In this document: positions 1 to 10,801 of the stretch, piece after piece | How the letters are laid out: every line of letters starts with the position of its first letter | Numbering within the stretch: position 1 is the stretch's first letter | Assembly: GCA_000151295.1 (NCBI GenBank) | Contig: GG745340.1 | Coordinates: 86,760-123,344 of the forward strand | From: Allomyces macrogynus ATCC 38327 | Lineage: Eukaryota > Blastocladiomycota > Blastocladiomycetes > Blastocladiales > Blastocladiaceae | Length of the DNA: 36,585 nucleotides | Direction of reading: 5' to 3' | Position numbers and translations under genes: made by a program | Notes under the pieces: model-generated | What the model saw: the letters and a program-made list of their open reading frames with translations, nothing else | Database searches by the model: none | Told to the model about the DNA's origin: nothing

Positions 1-1593
1 CGCCGCGCAGTGAAACCCCCCAGAGCCCACAGTTATAAGTATATGCGTATCTGCTTGCGCTGATACGAGACATAGAGACGACTACACCGAGTACAGTATG
101 AGCAGCACAGGTACACAGACGAATAACGATCCTCTAGAAATTCATAACCCGCTTTGCCTATAATATGTTCTATTACCATCCGTAACTCGTACTTCCCAAC
201 ATACAAGCAAATTGGTATATTTCATGTTACTTAAATAACACAATCGATTACGGACTACCAACCGAGGATATGACGAGACTCTCACGACTACATAACATCG
301 ACTATCGAGAAAACACAACTCTTAAGAATTCCTACTACTCATCTTGCACATCACTAGCTGAACTAGTATGACATATCACCGAAAAATGCATATAAAAAAA
401 TATATACAAGAACACTACCTCGTTTCATTTAGTATTAGATTTACTCAGGGCCATAACAGGACGTGACCCACAAAAGATCAAAATAAATAGATGAGGTGCA
501 AATGGAGGGTCAGGTCGAGCAGTGGAAACAGAATGGATAATGAGGAGATTGACTTATGGTCAGGTGGTGGAGCCCAGGCCGATAGATCTACTGACGCTGC
601 ATCAGCAACCCGGACGGACTCGGCCACTCGGTTTGCCGTACCGGCCCCTTCACCACCACGTCGGATCACGGCCCGGCACCGTCGTCCATGTCGGTCCGTG
701 GCTCTCGACCCATCCTGACCACGTCGTTTTGGGATGGTCGCCGCCTTCTTGACTCATGGACCTGAACCACGTTGGTCCGCGACGTTCTCGCATATCTTTT
801 CTTTTCTTCCTCTTCTTCGTGTCACCCCTCGGCGCGGGTTGTTCTCTCCTTCCCCCCTCCGAAACGCGCCTTTGCCCTCCTGTCATGTCATGATCGCGCG
901 CGCGGCGCGCGAGCGAGAGAACGCCCCTGTCAATGTCATGTCGGTTTTGACCCACCGTGCCCGCGTCCTCCGTCAGGCCCGGCTTTCGGTGCACTTTCGT
1001 CACAGCCGGTCCCTACCTTGCTGCCGCAACGGTGTTGGCTCAATGCAGCACCCGGTTCGTGCACGTCGAGGGCAGCGACGACAGGACCATTCATGCCGGA
1101 CGTGTACTTTGTTGGAAACGACATGCTTTCGACTTTCGTCAGAGCAGTTCGCTGTTAGGCTGCGGCCGGCCGCCAGGCCATTGCCCACAGCCGACTATGT
1201 TGGTCCCTTTTGCCGCCCCTTGCCTCTCACAGCAACCTTCCCGCAAGGCGGCCCCTGTTCGCTGACCGAGCATCACCGAGCATCTGAGTCAGCCGCGTCG
1301 CGTTCGCATAGCTTGGGAACGAAGGAGTGGAAAAGCGGAGGAAACATGCAAGGAGCGAACCTCGTAAATGACGGTCGTGCTTCTGTCGCCAAGCCAACGC
1401 CGTCGTGCGACGTTGGACCATGGAGGTGTCTCGACCCCAGGCGCGACACTGCGGCACGGGTCCTGACCAACGCGTTGTTGCTCGTCGAAAATAAATACCG
1501 CGTCGTATCCGCGACACTCGTCCAGCATCCGCTTGGCACCAATCGCGTCCCACATACATTGCACCACCATCTCACCGCCAAGCAACAACAGCC
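1..1593. other. Leading region without a supported gene
   Basis: The first ~480 bases are clearly AT-richer than the rest of the window and full of stops in all frames. From about 480 the base composition rises to the GC-rich level of the genes. Long open frames occur on both strands between 730 and 1920, but they show no family motif, are rich in Arg/Pro/His/Cys, and overlap each other antisense, as expected by chance in GC-rich DNA. The only element I support is the promoter block at 1486-1504. Confidence 0.5.
1486..1504 (+). promoter_or_regulatory. Shared AT-rich promoter block, copy 1
   Basis: A 19-nt block, cgaaaataaataccgcgtc, lies 90 nt before the ATG of the first MAPEG gene. The identical 19-mer lies 73 nt before the ATG of its tandem paralogue (3004-3022), while the flanking sequence differs. 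The AAATAAATA core resembles a TATA box in otherwise GC-rich DNA. Conservation between the copies suggests a core promoter; that role is inference. Confidence 0.5.
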
Positions 1594-2183
1594 ATGGCCT
1601 CGGGACCCTTTACGATGCTGCGCGTAACGCCGCTTTACGCGGCGATTCTCGCCCTCTACAACATCAAGTTGATCATTGCCATCATCCGGCAACGCATGGC
1701 ACACCAAGTGAGTCTCGGCGACGGCACCGCACAGTTTTTGATTGAGTACTTTGACTCCAAGGCCGCCGACGCCGAGGCAGCGTTGCCGATCGAGCAGGCG
1801 CCGTTTGCGTCCAAGTACTGGAGCGTGATGGTCGCGGTCCGGCAACACGGTACGTTGCAAAACGAGAGATCCGATCACCGCCTCATCGTTGGCGCGTTGC
1901 ACCCAACAAATTTGACGGATCAACGCGTCTAGGCAACTTCATCGAGAACGTGCCGCTCATCCTCATTCTCGGCGCGCTCGCGGAACTCGCCGAGATCATG
2001 CCTGCCGCTGCACTGCACGCGTTCCTTGGCGCGTTCACGGCCGGTCGTTTGTTCCATGCCGAGTTTGGGCTCAACCGCCAGTTTGGACTTGGGATCGGGC
2101 GTAATATCGGCATGATCACGACGTTTGCCGCGTACCTCGGGATTGCCGGGACCATGTTCGTGCGGTGGTTTATTGCGCTGTAA
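1594..2183 (+). CDS. MAPEG-family membrane protein, tandem copy 1
   Basis: Two exons, 1594-1849 and 1933-2183, encode 168 aa. The 83-nt intron has donor GTACGT and acceptor TCTAG and splits a Gly codon. The protein has about four hydrophobic segments and the MAPEG-type stretch NFIENVPLILILGALAEL opening exon 2, followed by an LHAFLGAFTAGRLFHAEFG region like the conserved third helix of the family. MAPEG proteins (microsomal glutathione S-transferase/eicosanoid group) are four-helix trimers of ER or other membranes; the substrate here cannot be told. The ATG at 1594 has a good context (cagccATGG); an in-frame ATG at 1615 is the alternative. The neighbouring gene at 3095-3678 is a clear paralogue. 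The family call is strong and enzymatic activity is inference. Confidence 0.85.
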
Positions 2184-3003
2184 ATATTGTTGTTTTTTAT
2201 AGACGAACGCGCTGGCGGGAATGGACGCGTGGCCTAATGCAATGGGGAATCCTAATTTGGTGTTTGTTTTGCCATCAAGAAACGAGCCAGCTTGCGAACT
2301 GGTGCCAGCAACACTACTTAGCAGGATCACATTGATGCACGTCGTTAGCAAATATCCGGTGCGATATTCCCAATATCGTTGCGAAGCACAAGCGACACTT
2401 TGAGCGATTATACCTACCTACGTACAAACTTGGCCGCGATCGAAGCCGCCGAACCAGTACACAGGCCAGGTCGAGAAAGCGCATAACGATGCGCCCAACC
2501 TGCACATCTATATATCACGACCGCGACGGTCCTAAGCGCACATCGATTGCCGATGTTGTCGTTTGGTGGCAAATCAGTCAAAATGCCACGCCAGCGCCAA
2601 AGATGCCTGGATGAAATGACCTGGTTCGCCGTGCTCACGATCATTTTTGGATCTTGTTCTGCATTTATGCCGCCCGACGCGAGGGCGGCAACGGGGTCAA
2701 GCGACCATCCGTTGGGCATCGTCGGCGAAAGTGGGTGGCCAGAATGGTTCAAAAGACAATCCTGATATTTCCATGCTGATCGTTAGCCAGACACGAGTTG
2801 GCAGCGCGCGGAACCAGCAGGACTGCGGTTGCAAGCTGGGGCGGAGCATCAGAGGAAACAAGGACGCGAAAACTCGCAAACAAATATGTCCGGATGCCCG
2901 GCAATCTGTCAGCAGTTGGCGGTCGCGGATGTTGAAGAGCCTGGCCCCGCGCGCGGCGCGCGCAGCGGCTGCGCGCTGGCTGTCCCTTTCTCCTCCTTCC
3001 CAC
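2184..3003. other. Intergenic region between MAPEG copies
   Basis: About 0.8 kb between the first stop and the second promoter block. I see only short overlapping open frames on both strands, none with a recognisable motif, and no third MAPEG copy or remnant. Confidence 0.5.
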
Positions 3004-3022
3004 CGAAAATAAATACCGCGTC
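3004..3022 (+). promoter_or_regulatory. Shared AT-rich promoter block, copy 2
   Basis: Exact repeat of the 19-mer at 1486-1504, here 73 nt before the ATG at 3095. It is the longest exact match I noticed between the two upstream regions, which suggests constraint or recent duplication of the core promoter. Confidence 0.5.
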
Positions 3023-3094
3023 TCTCCTCTCAACACATCGAACCTCGCGCACCAATCACGGCTCGCAGTACCCATTGCACCATCACCGTCCACC

Positions 3095-3678
3095 ATGACC
3101 ACGTCGCCCTTTTCGCTGCTGCGCGTGACGCCACTCTATGCGTCGATTCTCGGCCTCTACAACGTCAAGCTGATCATTGCCATTGTTCGGCAACGCATGA
3201 GGCACCAAGTGAGCCTCGGCGACGGGACTGCGCAGTTCTTGATCGAGTACCTCGACGCCAAGGAGGCCAATGGCGGCGTGGCGGCCGTGCCGGTTGAGCG
3301 CGCGCCGTTTGCGTCCAAGTACTGGAACGTGACCGTGGCGGTTCGGCAGCACGGTACATGCGACGTTGAGTGGATTTCCGGATGTGCCGGACGCCGATAT
3401 TGATGGTCATTTGTTCTTGTCTAATAGGCAACTTCATTGAGAACGTGCCGTTTGTTCTCGTGCTCGGCGCGCTCGCCGAGCTCGCCGACGTTATGCCTGC
3501 CAAGGTCTTGCATGCACTCCTTGGTGTTTTCACGGCCGGTCGCCTGTTCCACGCCGAGTTTGGGCTCAACGGCCAGTTTGGGCTCGGGTTTGGCCGTCGG
3601 ATTGGTATGGTCACGACGATGGCCGCGTACACGGGGATTGCTGGGACCATGCTCGTGCAGTGGTTCAAGGCATTGTAA
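3095..3678 (+). CDS. MAPEG-family membrane protein, tandem copy 2
   Basis: Two exons, 3095-3353 and 3428-3678, encode 169 aa. The 74-nt intron (donor GTACAT, acceptor AATAG, with a ctaat branch-like site just before) sits at the same codon and phase as in the first copy. The protein aligns end to end with the 1594-2183 product: RVTPLYA near the N-terminus, HQVSLGDGTAQFLIEY, FASKYW, then NFIENVP at the exon junction and GIAGTM near the C-terminus. Differences are mostly conservative plus one inserted residue in the loop before FASKYW, so both copies look functional. It belongs to the same MAPEG family, with the same caveat on substrate. Confidence 0.85.
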
Positions 3679-3990
3679 ATAAGTGACGGGCGAGCGTCAG
3701 GGAAAATAGTACAGTTTGCTTCTGGCATGATTGGAACTTATTGTTGTCCATCATGGGGCGATGCTGCGGCAAGAGGTCGGCGACAGCATTTTGTGACTGA
3801 TGGTGAAGGGGACGAGCAAGGTCGTTTGCCGGCAGAAAGACTATACACAGTTTATGAAGCGGGCACTGCCGAGCAAACCACCCACGGGAAACGAAATCCA
3901 AGACGCAACACCAACGAGCCACGAAACGAAGCGAAACGAAACAAACGAACAAGACACGCCCATGGAACGACGCGAACCTAAACGACGGCT
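3679..3990. other. Convergent 3' region
   Basis: 312 bases between the stop of the second MAPEG gene (plus) and the stop of NSA2 (minus). It holds the two 3' untranslated regions; no further element seen. Confidence 0.5.
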
Positions 3991-4773
3991 CTACACGAGC
4001 AGGACCGAGTTGATGCACCCGTCGTTTTCCGGGTTGTTGGTGACCTGCGCGTACTTGCCCCACACGACCTTGCCGCCCGTCGTGACGAGCCCGAGCTCCG
4101 AGACGTTGACCTCGATGATGGTCCCCTTGGTGATGACGCCGAGCTGCGTGTAGAGCGGCGACGACGGGTTCTTCTTGACGCCAATCATCGGCAGCGTAAA
4201 CGTCGCGCCGAGTTCCGGGTGCGTGACATTGGCCTTCTTGAAGCGCAACCCCATGGGCCGAATAAACCGCTCGTACTTTGGCGGCTTGCGCGTGAAACCG
4301 TCGCCGACAAACGTGACCTTGGTGACCATGCGCTTCCACTGTTTGGTTTGCCGCTTGCCTGTCTTGAGCACCTTGAACATTTCGTCTTCGGCAATGCCGC
4401 GCACTTTCGGCAGCGGCACGTTCCACTTGCCGGCCTTTTCCTTGCGTTTTTGCTTAATCATGTTCGAGAGCACCTTGGCATTGTTCTGCGACGACCGATC
4501 GAGCAAATACGCGGGCACGGCGCCGGCCTGTGGTTCCTGCGGCGCCGTCGTCTTGGCGTTCTTTTCCTCGTGCGCCTTGATGGTCTTCTTCATTTCAATC
4601 TTCTCCGTGTGCCGCTTCTTGTTGTGCAGCTTGGCCTTGAGCCCGTGCAGCTTTTGCGCGGTCGCCGAGTTCTTGTGCACGGAACGCGCTTCGCGCTTGC
4701 GCATGCGCTCCTCGTGGTTGAACCGCCGGCCATAGCGCTTGATGGCCTCTTCAATATACTCGTTCTGCGGCAT
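3991..4773 (-). CDS. NSA2: Ribosome biogenesis protein NSA2
   Basis: A single uninterrupted exon of 260 aa, essentially the length of yeast Nsa2 (261 aa). It starts [20 protein letters not shown], the characteristic NSA2 start, followed by a Lys/Arg-rich segment with [13 protein letters not shown] and [14 protein letters not shown]. The C-terminal half carries the [17 protein letters not shown] block and the S8e-like beta-domain ending in [23 protein letters not shown]2 is a nucleolar/nuclear pre-60S assembly factor needed for 27S pre-rRNA processing in yeast. The ATG is preceded by caccacc. It is divergent from the complex I subunit gene starting at 5146. Identification is near certain. Confidence 0.97.
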   Translation of the reverse strand: MPQNEYIEEAIKRYGRRFNHEERMRKREARSVHKNSATAQKLHGLKAKLHNKKRHTEKIEMKKTIKAHEEKNAKTTAPQEPQAGAVPAYLLDRSSQNNAKVLSNMIKQKRKEKAGKWNVPLPKVRGIAEDEMFKVLKTGKRQTKQWKRMVTKVTFVGDGFTRKPPKYERFIRPMGLRFKKANVTHPELGATFTLPMIGVKKNPSSPLYTQLGVITKGTIIEVNVSELGLVTTGGKVVWGKYAQVTNNPENDGCINSVLLV

Positions 4774-5145
4774 GGTGGTGGTTGGATTCGGTGGACGACG
4801 GGATCACGAATGGGTGGCGGCACGAGCGGCAGCGGCGGGAGGGGCGCGCAATGGATGTCGGCAGCGCGAGGGCGTCGATTGCGGGTAGTGCAGCACGGTA
4901 GACGCGGTCGTGGTCGCCGTTGTCGTGGCCAGGACGCGGGTCACGCTTGGCGCCGGCGAGAGAGGCCCAGGACTCGCTGCCCCGGCGAGTGTTGACGCCA
5001 TCACGTGCCGTCACCGGACGCGTTGCGCTCCTTGCACCTCGCCTGGCCCCCGTGTTGTCTTGTCGCGCGCATGTCGGCCCGCCATCACTGCCGCGACCAA
5101 CGCTCGCGATCACGCCCGCCTTGGACCACAACAACTCGCTGCAAC
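4774..5145. other. Divergent promoter region NSA2 / complex I subunit
   Basis: About 370 bases between two divergent start codons. GC-rich with no obvious TATA box. Open frames here are short and overlapping and none has a recognisable motif. Confidence 0.45.
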
Positions 5146-5546
5146 ATGGCCGCCAAGGGACGCACCGGTGCGTGTCGCCGCGCCCGGGCCGCGCCGCCAT
5201 CATGGACCGCAACAACCACCAACCTGCCATCAATGAATGACGACTGAGCAACCGCTGCGCTGCGCCATTTCTCCAGGTGTCTTGACCGACAACTCGGTCG
5301 AGGCGTGGAACCTGATGCGCGAGAACACGCACCAGCACTGGAAGTTTACCGGTCGCACGCTGCGCATTGGCGCCGTTCTGCTCGTCGCCGTGCCCTACAC
5401 GCTCTACCAGGCCGCGTGCTACGGCCAGGTGCGTTGACTCTGGCTGTGTGCGCGTTCATAATGGCTGGTTGAACACTGACGCGCACCTGTCTGCGCGCGA
5501 TCTGTAGAAGCGTTGGGACCAGCGGTACCCGCCCAAGGCCGAGTAA
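5146..5546 (+). CDS. NADH:ubiquinone oxidoreductase NDUFB4/B15-like subunit
   Basis: Three exons, 5146-5167, 5277-5428 and 5508-5546, join in phase to 70 aa. Both introns (109 and 79 nt) have GTGCGT donors and CAG/TAG acceptors. The product has the B15 pattern: EAWNLMRENTHQHWKFTGRT before one membrane helix (about residues 34-54), then GQKRWDQRYPPKAE after it, matching the W-x-x-MREN...(F/W)xxTxRT and KRxD features of the family. In mitochondria this is an accessory single-helix subunit of the complex I membrane arm. The first exon encodes only seven codons and is easy to miss, but its phase and Kozak context (caacATGG) fit. The family call is by motif memory; exact orthology is less certain. 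Confidence 0.7.
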
Positions 5547-5673
5547 ATTCCTTCTCGTTCTGTTCCTGTCGTTCGTTTTGATGATCGCGGCATTGAACCG
5601 CACCTAGCCGACCAATACACACCGTGTCCCAGCGAATCTTCGGCATTTTCCGTCTCCTCTCCACCACTGGAGG

Positions 5674-7877
5674 TCATACCACCATCAGCTTGACCACGCG
5701 CACCGCGCCCGACTCGAGCCCCTGCGCAATCACGTTCCCGGCCCACGCGACACTCGTCACGACCGGCGCTGTCCCTCCACCTCCACCACCTCCCGCACTT
5801 GCGACCACCGACGCGACACTCCCCGGGCGACTGCCCGACCCGCTCCCGGACCCTCCCACGAGCATCCGCACGGGTCCACGGCCTTGCATCACCACCGGCG
5901 CAGCTGCCGGTGTCGGATCCAATTCCTGCACCAATTTGCCCGCAGGTAACGCGAACACGGCCGATCCTGCAAGCAAATAGGCACTTGCTGTCGCGGGAGC
6001 TGCGTCGTCGGCGGCGCCCACTGCAGAGGCGGGGACGACCGTACATGCAGCCGGTGCCACGTTGGCCGGGAACGGCGCGAGCGTGAGTGCCTGCAGCGGG
6101 TCGAGCACGCCCGTGGCGCTGACAAACGTGGCCACGTTGCCGCGGTTGGAAATGAGCGAAATGTGTGCGTCGGTCAGCGAGTAGCATGCGGCGGGGGCGA
6201 ACGGGGAGGTCAGGACTTGTACGACGTGCAGCGTGGCGGATTCTACAGTCCCGAGAACACGATCAGACAGAGTCACCAACGCTCTGGAGATAACCACATG
6301 CCGCACGTACCGAATATCGCCACGTGCGTCGCCGTACACACGACCACAAACTTCCCCTGCGCCGAACGGTGCACCAAGATCGGTTTCGACGCGGTCGGGT
6401 TCGGGAACCGGCCGTGCGCGTCGACGTTGCCCGTCTTGACATTGACCGCGGCCACGGCCGCGGGGCCCGCGACCCACAGTGTTGCCCCTGCCACACTCGA
6501 GCACGCGGCGGCCGCCATCCCTGCGGGTAACGGCGCTTCGCGCACGACCTTGGTCTCGACATGGAACAGTTGCACGACGCCCGGGAACGCGACCGCGAGC
6601 TATGTACCCCCCCATTCCCGCACGCGCGCACCACGTCAGCGAACCCTCTCCACCAAACAGAGCTAAAACTCGCGCACGCCACGTACCGCCTTGTCCGCCC
6701 ACGCCAACCCGACCACTGGCCCGACCCCGGCGGCCATCGCCGGTACCGTCAGCGTTGCCAACGGCCGCGCCACGTTCCAGTACCGCACGGTCGCCTCGTT
6801 CCGGCCCACGCCAGCGACCCACTGCCCGTCCTTGGTCACGGCCACGGCCGTCCGTGGTGTGGCAGGTGCCGAACCGTCGACGACAAGTTCCTCGTCGAGG
6901 ACAATGAACGGGTCGTCGTCAAAGCTTGCGCCGGCAGTGGCTGAGGAATTGGCGGCGTTGACGGTGAGCGAGTGCATGGACGCGTCGATGGATTTCTAGG
7001 GCTCGCAGGACCACGGTGAGTGCAAGCACGCACAGCGTCGACACCACCGAAAAGAATCGTCTACCTGCGCGTGCGTACGCCAATACTCGACCGTCTCGCG
7101 CAACTTGGACACTTCCAACTCGAGCGACTTGCGCTTGATCCGCTCCACATTGAAATTGAGCAGCCGCGGCAACGGCATTGATGCGAACGCCAGCGCCAGG
7201 AAATTGCGCAACGACGTGACGAACAGATCATACCACATTTTGGTAAAGTAGACCTCGAACGGTGGCGTCTGGTGCGGTTTCTTGACAAACGTGATCGACG
7301 TCCAGGTCATCCAGTCGGCGGCCGAGTGCGCGAGGTCAATGGATTCGAAAAACTCGACGACCTTCGCGGGCCGGTTTTGCTGGATCGCTAGACGGGTGGA
7401 GAAGACGCGTCAGATCAGAAAGCATTCACAAACCAAGCAGCAACAGGAAATGACACCAACGTACCGCACACGATAAAGTACCGAAACAGCGACGTCTCCA
7501 TGCGCCGCACATTGGCCAGCTGCGCAGCCGACCCGAGTGACGGGAACGCGTGCGCCTCGAGATACGACCACGTGTCCTGCAGCGCCGCGTAGTCGAGGTT
7601 GCGTGCGCTCGAGAGCAGCACCTGCGTCAGTCGGTCGGCATCGAGCCCAGCAAGCTTGTCCCCCTTGAGCTCGGCTTCAAACGACCGCAGTGTCCCGTGG
7701 AACCCGCGGAACAGGAGCTAGGCGCCGTGGTTGCCCATGATCAGCTCGAACTCGGTCGGGTCACGGCGGCGGAGACGCGAGTAGAGCGGGGGTGTCGCGG
7801 CGAGAATCAAGCGCGAGAGCGGGTCGATGGCGTACATACTCGCGGACCAGATCGTCCAGGTAGTCGAGGCTGTCCAT
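5674..7877 (-). CDS. WDR91: WDR91-like endosomal WD40 protein
   Basis: Six exons in transcription order: 7877-7836, 7717-7465, 7387-7065, 6995-6687, 6599-6311 and 6242-5674. All five introns (118, 77, 69, 87, 68 nt) join in phase to 594 aa. Residues 1-40 form a LisH-like start with LDDLVREYLLFRGF (exon 1/2 junction), nearly the vertebrate WDR91 sequence. Next come AALQDTWSYLEAH, METSLFRYFIV and YFTKMWYDLFVTSLRNFL, then a short coiled coil (about 175-205) and a linker. The PFIVLDEE motif introduces a divergent WD40 domain ending in SVAWAGNVIAQGLESGAVRV. Human WDR91 is 747 aa; the shorter length here reflects a shorter linker. In animals WDR91 acts with WDR81 and Rab7 to lower PI3P during endosome maturation; that role here is inference. 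Identification rests on the N-terminal half. Confidence 0.88.
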
Positions 7878-8494
7878 CTTGGTGCTCTTGAGCGGGACAC
7901 AAACGCGATCACGTCACCAACACCGAGTGGAGAAGGTGCGGTAGAGCGTGCTGTACTTGATCGGCGCCTTGACCAACGGGCGGAGGGAGTCTGGTGCGCT
8001 GGTCGTGATTTCTGCTTGGCCAAAGGGGGCACACCCTTGTGTTGACTGGGCGGTCCACGCGCTGGTGGTTGTTGGCGTCGTCGGTGCGCGCGCGTGTCGT
8101 GGGTCGGAGATCGTTTGCTGGCAGCGCTTGGTCCAAAATGCTGGTGGTTTGGGTCGATGTTGGCGGTGGTTGGTGGTCGTTTGGTGGCGGAAATTCGTTC
8201 GGCAGGCCGTGAGGTGGTTTACGGCAGCGGCACGACAGCCAACGCGACGCGCCTGCTTGAAGCCAGAGTGAGCCAGCCGGTTATTTTTCACAGACCAGAT
8301 CAGAGAAGACCCTGCCAGCAGAGAACAAACCCATGCACCAACAAGACACCAACGCCGACGTAGAACGAACCAAAAAATAAAAAATAAAAAATCCCATCTA
8401 TGTTGTAAACCGAAAATGATACCATGCCAAAGAAAATCGGCTCCACGGCCTCCAAAAATCGACAGTGCACAATAGCAGCGACCAGCCAACCGGC
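7878..8494. other. Intergenic region upstream of WDR91-like gene
   Basis: About 0.6 kb between the WDR91 start and the stop of the next minus-strand gene. It includes an AT-rich stretch around 8365-8390 (aaaaaataaaaaataaaaaa). No gene seen. Confidence 0.45.
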
Positions 8495-10120
8495 TCATAG
8501 CTTCCTCGGCTCGCCGCCGCCGCCCTCCTTGTCCTTACCTTGCTCCTTTGGCTGTACCGGCGACTCTCCACGCTCGAGATGCGCCGCGGCCATCACCTCC
8601 TTGGCCCACCCTTCCCACGCGGCCTCCTCGTCCTCCTCCTTGACCGGCGACGGCGGCGCGCGCCGCGGGACCGTGCCCTTGGTCGTCACCGGCGCGGCGA
8701 TCCCGCGGGACCCGCCCTCCGGCATCAACTTGAGCCCCGCCTGGTCCTGCCCGGGCGCATACACAACCGTCCCATCCTCATCGTCCTCATCCTCCCTCTC
8801 CATGGTCGGCGGCTGCACTAGGATCACGGGCGGCGGTGAGTCGCGGGACTTGCGCGCCAAATCGACCAATGCTGCGGGTGGCGGCGCCTTCGGTGGCGGC
8901 GGCGCGTGGAAGACGGGTTTGCCCGGGGAGGGTGTCGGCATGCGCATGGCGGCCGGCACGACGGCGAGACCCGTCGACGTGTAGAGGGTCCCGTTCTGTG
9001 GCGCCGAGTTGATGCTCCCGTTCGGCGACGCCGGGCGAGGGACGTGTTGCGGTGGGTAGGGCGGGGATTGCGCGATACCTGCGGGCGCGACGACGAGCGG
9101 TGCCGGGCGTGGCGAGGTGGGTTTCGAGGACGGAGGGCCGACGGCGGAGCCGACGGCCGTCGTACTACCGACGTTGCTACCGACGACCGACCCGCCCACG
9201 TTGCTGCCGACGACCGACGCGCCGCCTGCAATCGTCGTGGGCGAGACGAGGATCGTGGGCGAGTACGGCGACGCGAGCGACGTGGGCCGTGGCGCTGCCG
9301 CACTCGACGCGCCTCCTGCACCCGCGGCTGGCGGTTGCGGCGGCCGCGTCTCGCTGCCCGGTTTTGCCTGTAGTCCGAAATCCACTTTCCCGACGCCCGG
9401 CACGTTGAGCACGGTCACGTCCGGCTGCTTCGCGCGGGTCGCGCGGAAGTGCCGCCACAGGACGTAGCCGAGCGCGGCAATTCCGGCCAGGCCGACGATC
9501 AGGACGTAGATGCGCCAGGACGTGAGCGACCAGGGGGACGGTGGGGCGTTGTCGTGTGCGAGCGGTTTGGTCGGGGTGCCCGCGTTGGACGGCGGGTCCC
9601 AAGAAGTGCCGGGCAGGTCCATGCAGATGAGTGTGTTGGCGCAGTAGGTTTCAGTTGACTAGAGCCGAGCGAGGTCCTGGGTGAGAGCGTGCTCGAAAAG
9701 CGGGAGTAGAAGAGAGGAAGGGCGTACGAAGTAGGTGCAGGTGTCGTTCTTGTTACAGTGTAGCGGCATACACCCTTGGCGCACGACGTCGCAGTTGCCG
9801 GCTGTGATACGCACGAACGCGGGAAGTCATGGACGGGGTGAGCACAGAGAACGCGTCATGGGCAAACGAGCGAGCGAATTCGTCGTGGCCCAAATCAAGT
9901 TGTGCAACGTACTCTCTGGGCAGTCGGCGTGGATCTTGCATGGGAAGTTCATCTTGCCAGCATCAGCGGCGAGCGCCGTGAGGGCCAGCGTAGCCACAGC
10001 GGAGGCGAGCATGAGGGCGAGTGTGCGGCCAGGTCGGCGACGTATGGATTGGCGACGTATGGATTGGCGGCGCGGGCCGCGGCCGGGAGTGGATTGGGCC
10101 GGTGGCGGTGCGGCAGCCAT
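8495..10120 (-). CDS. Type I membrane protein with eight-Cys ectodomain, unknown family
   Basis: Three exons, 10120-9913, 9801-9728 and 9658-8495, join in phase to 481 aa. Introns are 111 and 69 nt with donors GTACGT and GTACGC and acceptors ACAG and CTAG. A basic N-terminus is followed by a hydrophobic segment at about 33-51 (signal peptide or anchor). A short ectodomain has eight Cys (61, 67, 73, 80, 85, 91, 100, 106), a membrane helix spans about 143-162, and a roughly 320-residue Pro/Ser/Thr/Ala-rich cytoplasmic tail ends acidic then basic. The cysteine region exists only after splicing. I chose the ATG at 10120 (gccATGG); an in-frame ATG at 10138 would add six residues. I do not recognise the family; a wall or environment sensor is one guess from architecture alone. 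Confidence 0.65.
10036..10065 (-). repeat. 15-nt tandem duplication in coding exon
   Basis: Two exact copies of ggcgacgtatggatt, giving a repeated RRQSI pentapeptide in the basic N-terminal segment of the membrane protein at 8495-10120. In-frame, probably a recent slippage event. Confidence 0.85.
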
Positions 10121-10801
10121 GGCGTAAGTTGGCCTCATGAATGGGCACGGCGGCAGCAGCGGCCGTGTCGTCTATGACCTGGCGCCGAGTCTATGGCGCG
10201 TTGGCGCCCGTCTACCGGCCGTTGCTTGTGGTCGGTCGGTCGGTCGGTCGGTCGGCCGGTCGCGGTGGGGGCCGGCGCAGTCGATGGCGACCGGTGGTAG
10301 GCGGCGCGCACAGCGGGTTCAAGGCACGTTGGCAGGTGGATTGCAGCAAGTCTTGCACGTCGTGAGCGGCGCGTTCGTGGCAGGCCGTCGTGGCGCATGA
10401 GCTGGTGCTGGCTGCCGTCGACCACGGCAGCGCGCCGTCGTCGCTGAGCTGGCTCGGCCCGCCCTGGCGCGGTTAGTCGCTCGGGCAACGGCGAATCGAA
10501 CCGTGCGCGAAACCGGGCGCCGCCACAGAACGGGAAAGGGCCAACCGGCGAAGGCGAACAGGCAACACCCGACGGCGCCACGCACTCGGAAACCACGTGC
10601 TGCACGGCCCTGCCTGCGAGACGCTCGGCCGCAGCCGCCTTGGTGATCCCAGCGCCCGTAAACTGCGGAACTGGCCCCGCCGTCGCCGACGCCGTTCTCG
10701 CGCTCGCACCGTCCACGCGGACTGCGCACAGCCTGCCGCACAACGCAGCCACACTTCGCGCCGACCTTCTCCACCCGGCCACGCCGCCGCCAACCGCCGC
10801 C
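10121..10801. other. Divergent region between membrane protein and RPP14-like gene
   Basis: About 0.68 kb between two divergent start codons. It contains the GGTC microsatellite at 10230-10253. Open frames on both strands are Arg/Ala/Pro-rich and unconvincing. Confidence 0.45.
10230..10253 (+). repeat. (GGTC)6 microsatellite
   Basis: Six perfect tandem ggtc units followed by a degenerate ggccggtc. Located in the divergent intergenic region. Confidence 0.9.

Noticed and set aside
734..1627. 297-codon plus-strand open frame before the first MAPEG gene
   Set aside because: Arg/Pro/His/Cys-rich, no motif, overlaps long antisense frames and runs through the promoter block; looks like GC-rich chance.
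10230..10253. GGTC microsatellite as a CRISPR-like or regulatory array
   Set aside because: A simple perfect tetranucleotide repeat without spacers.
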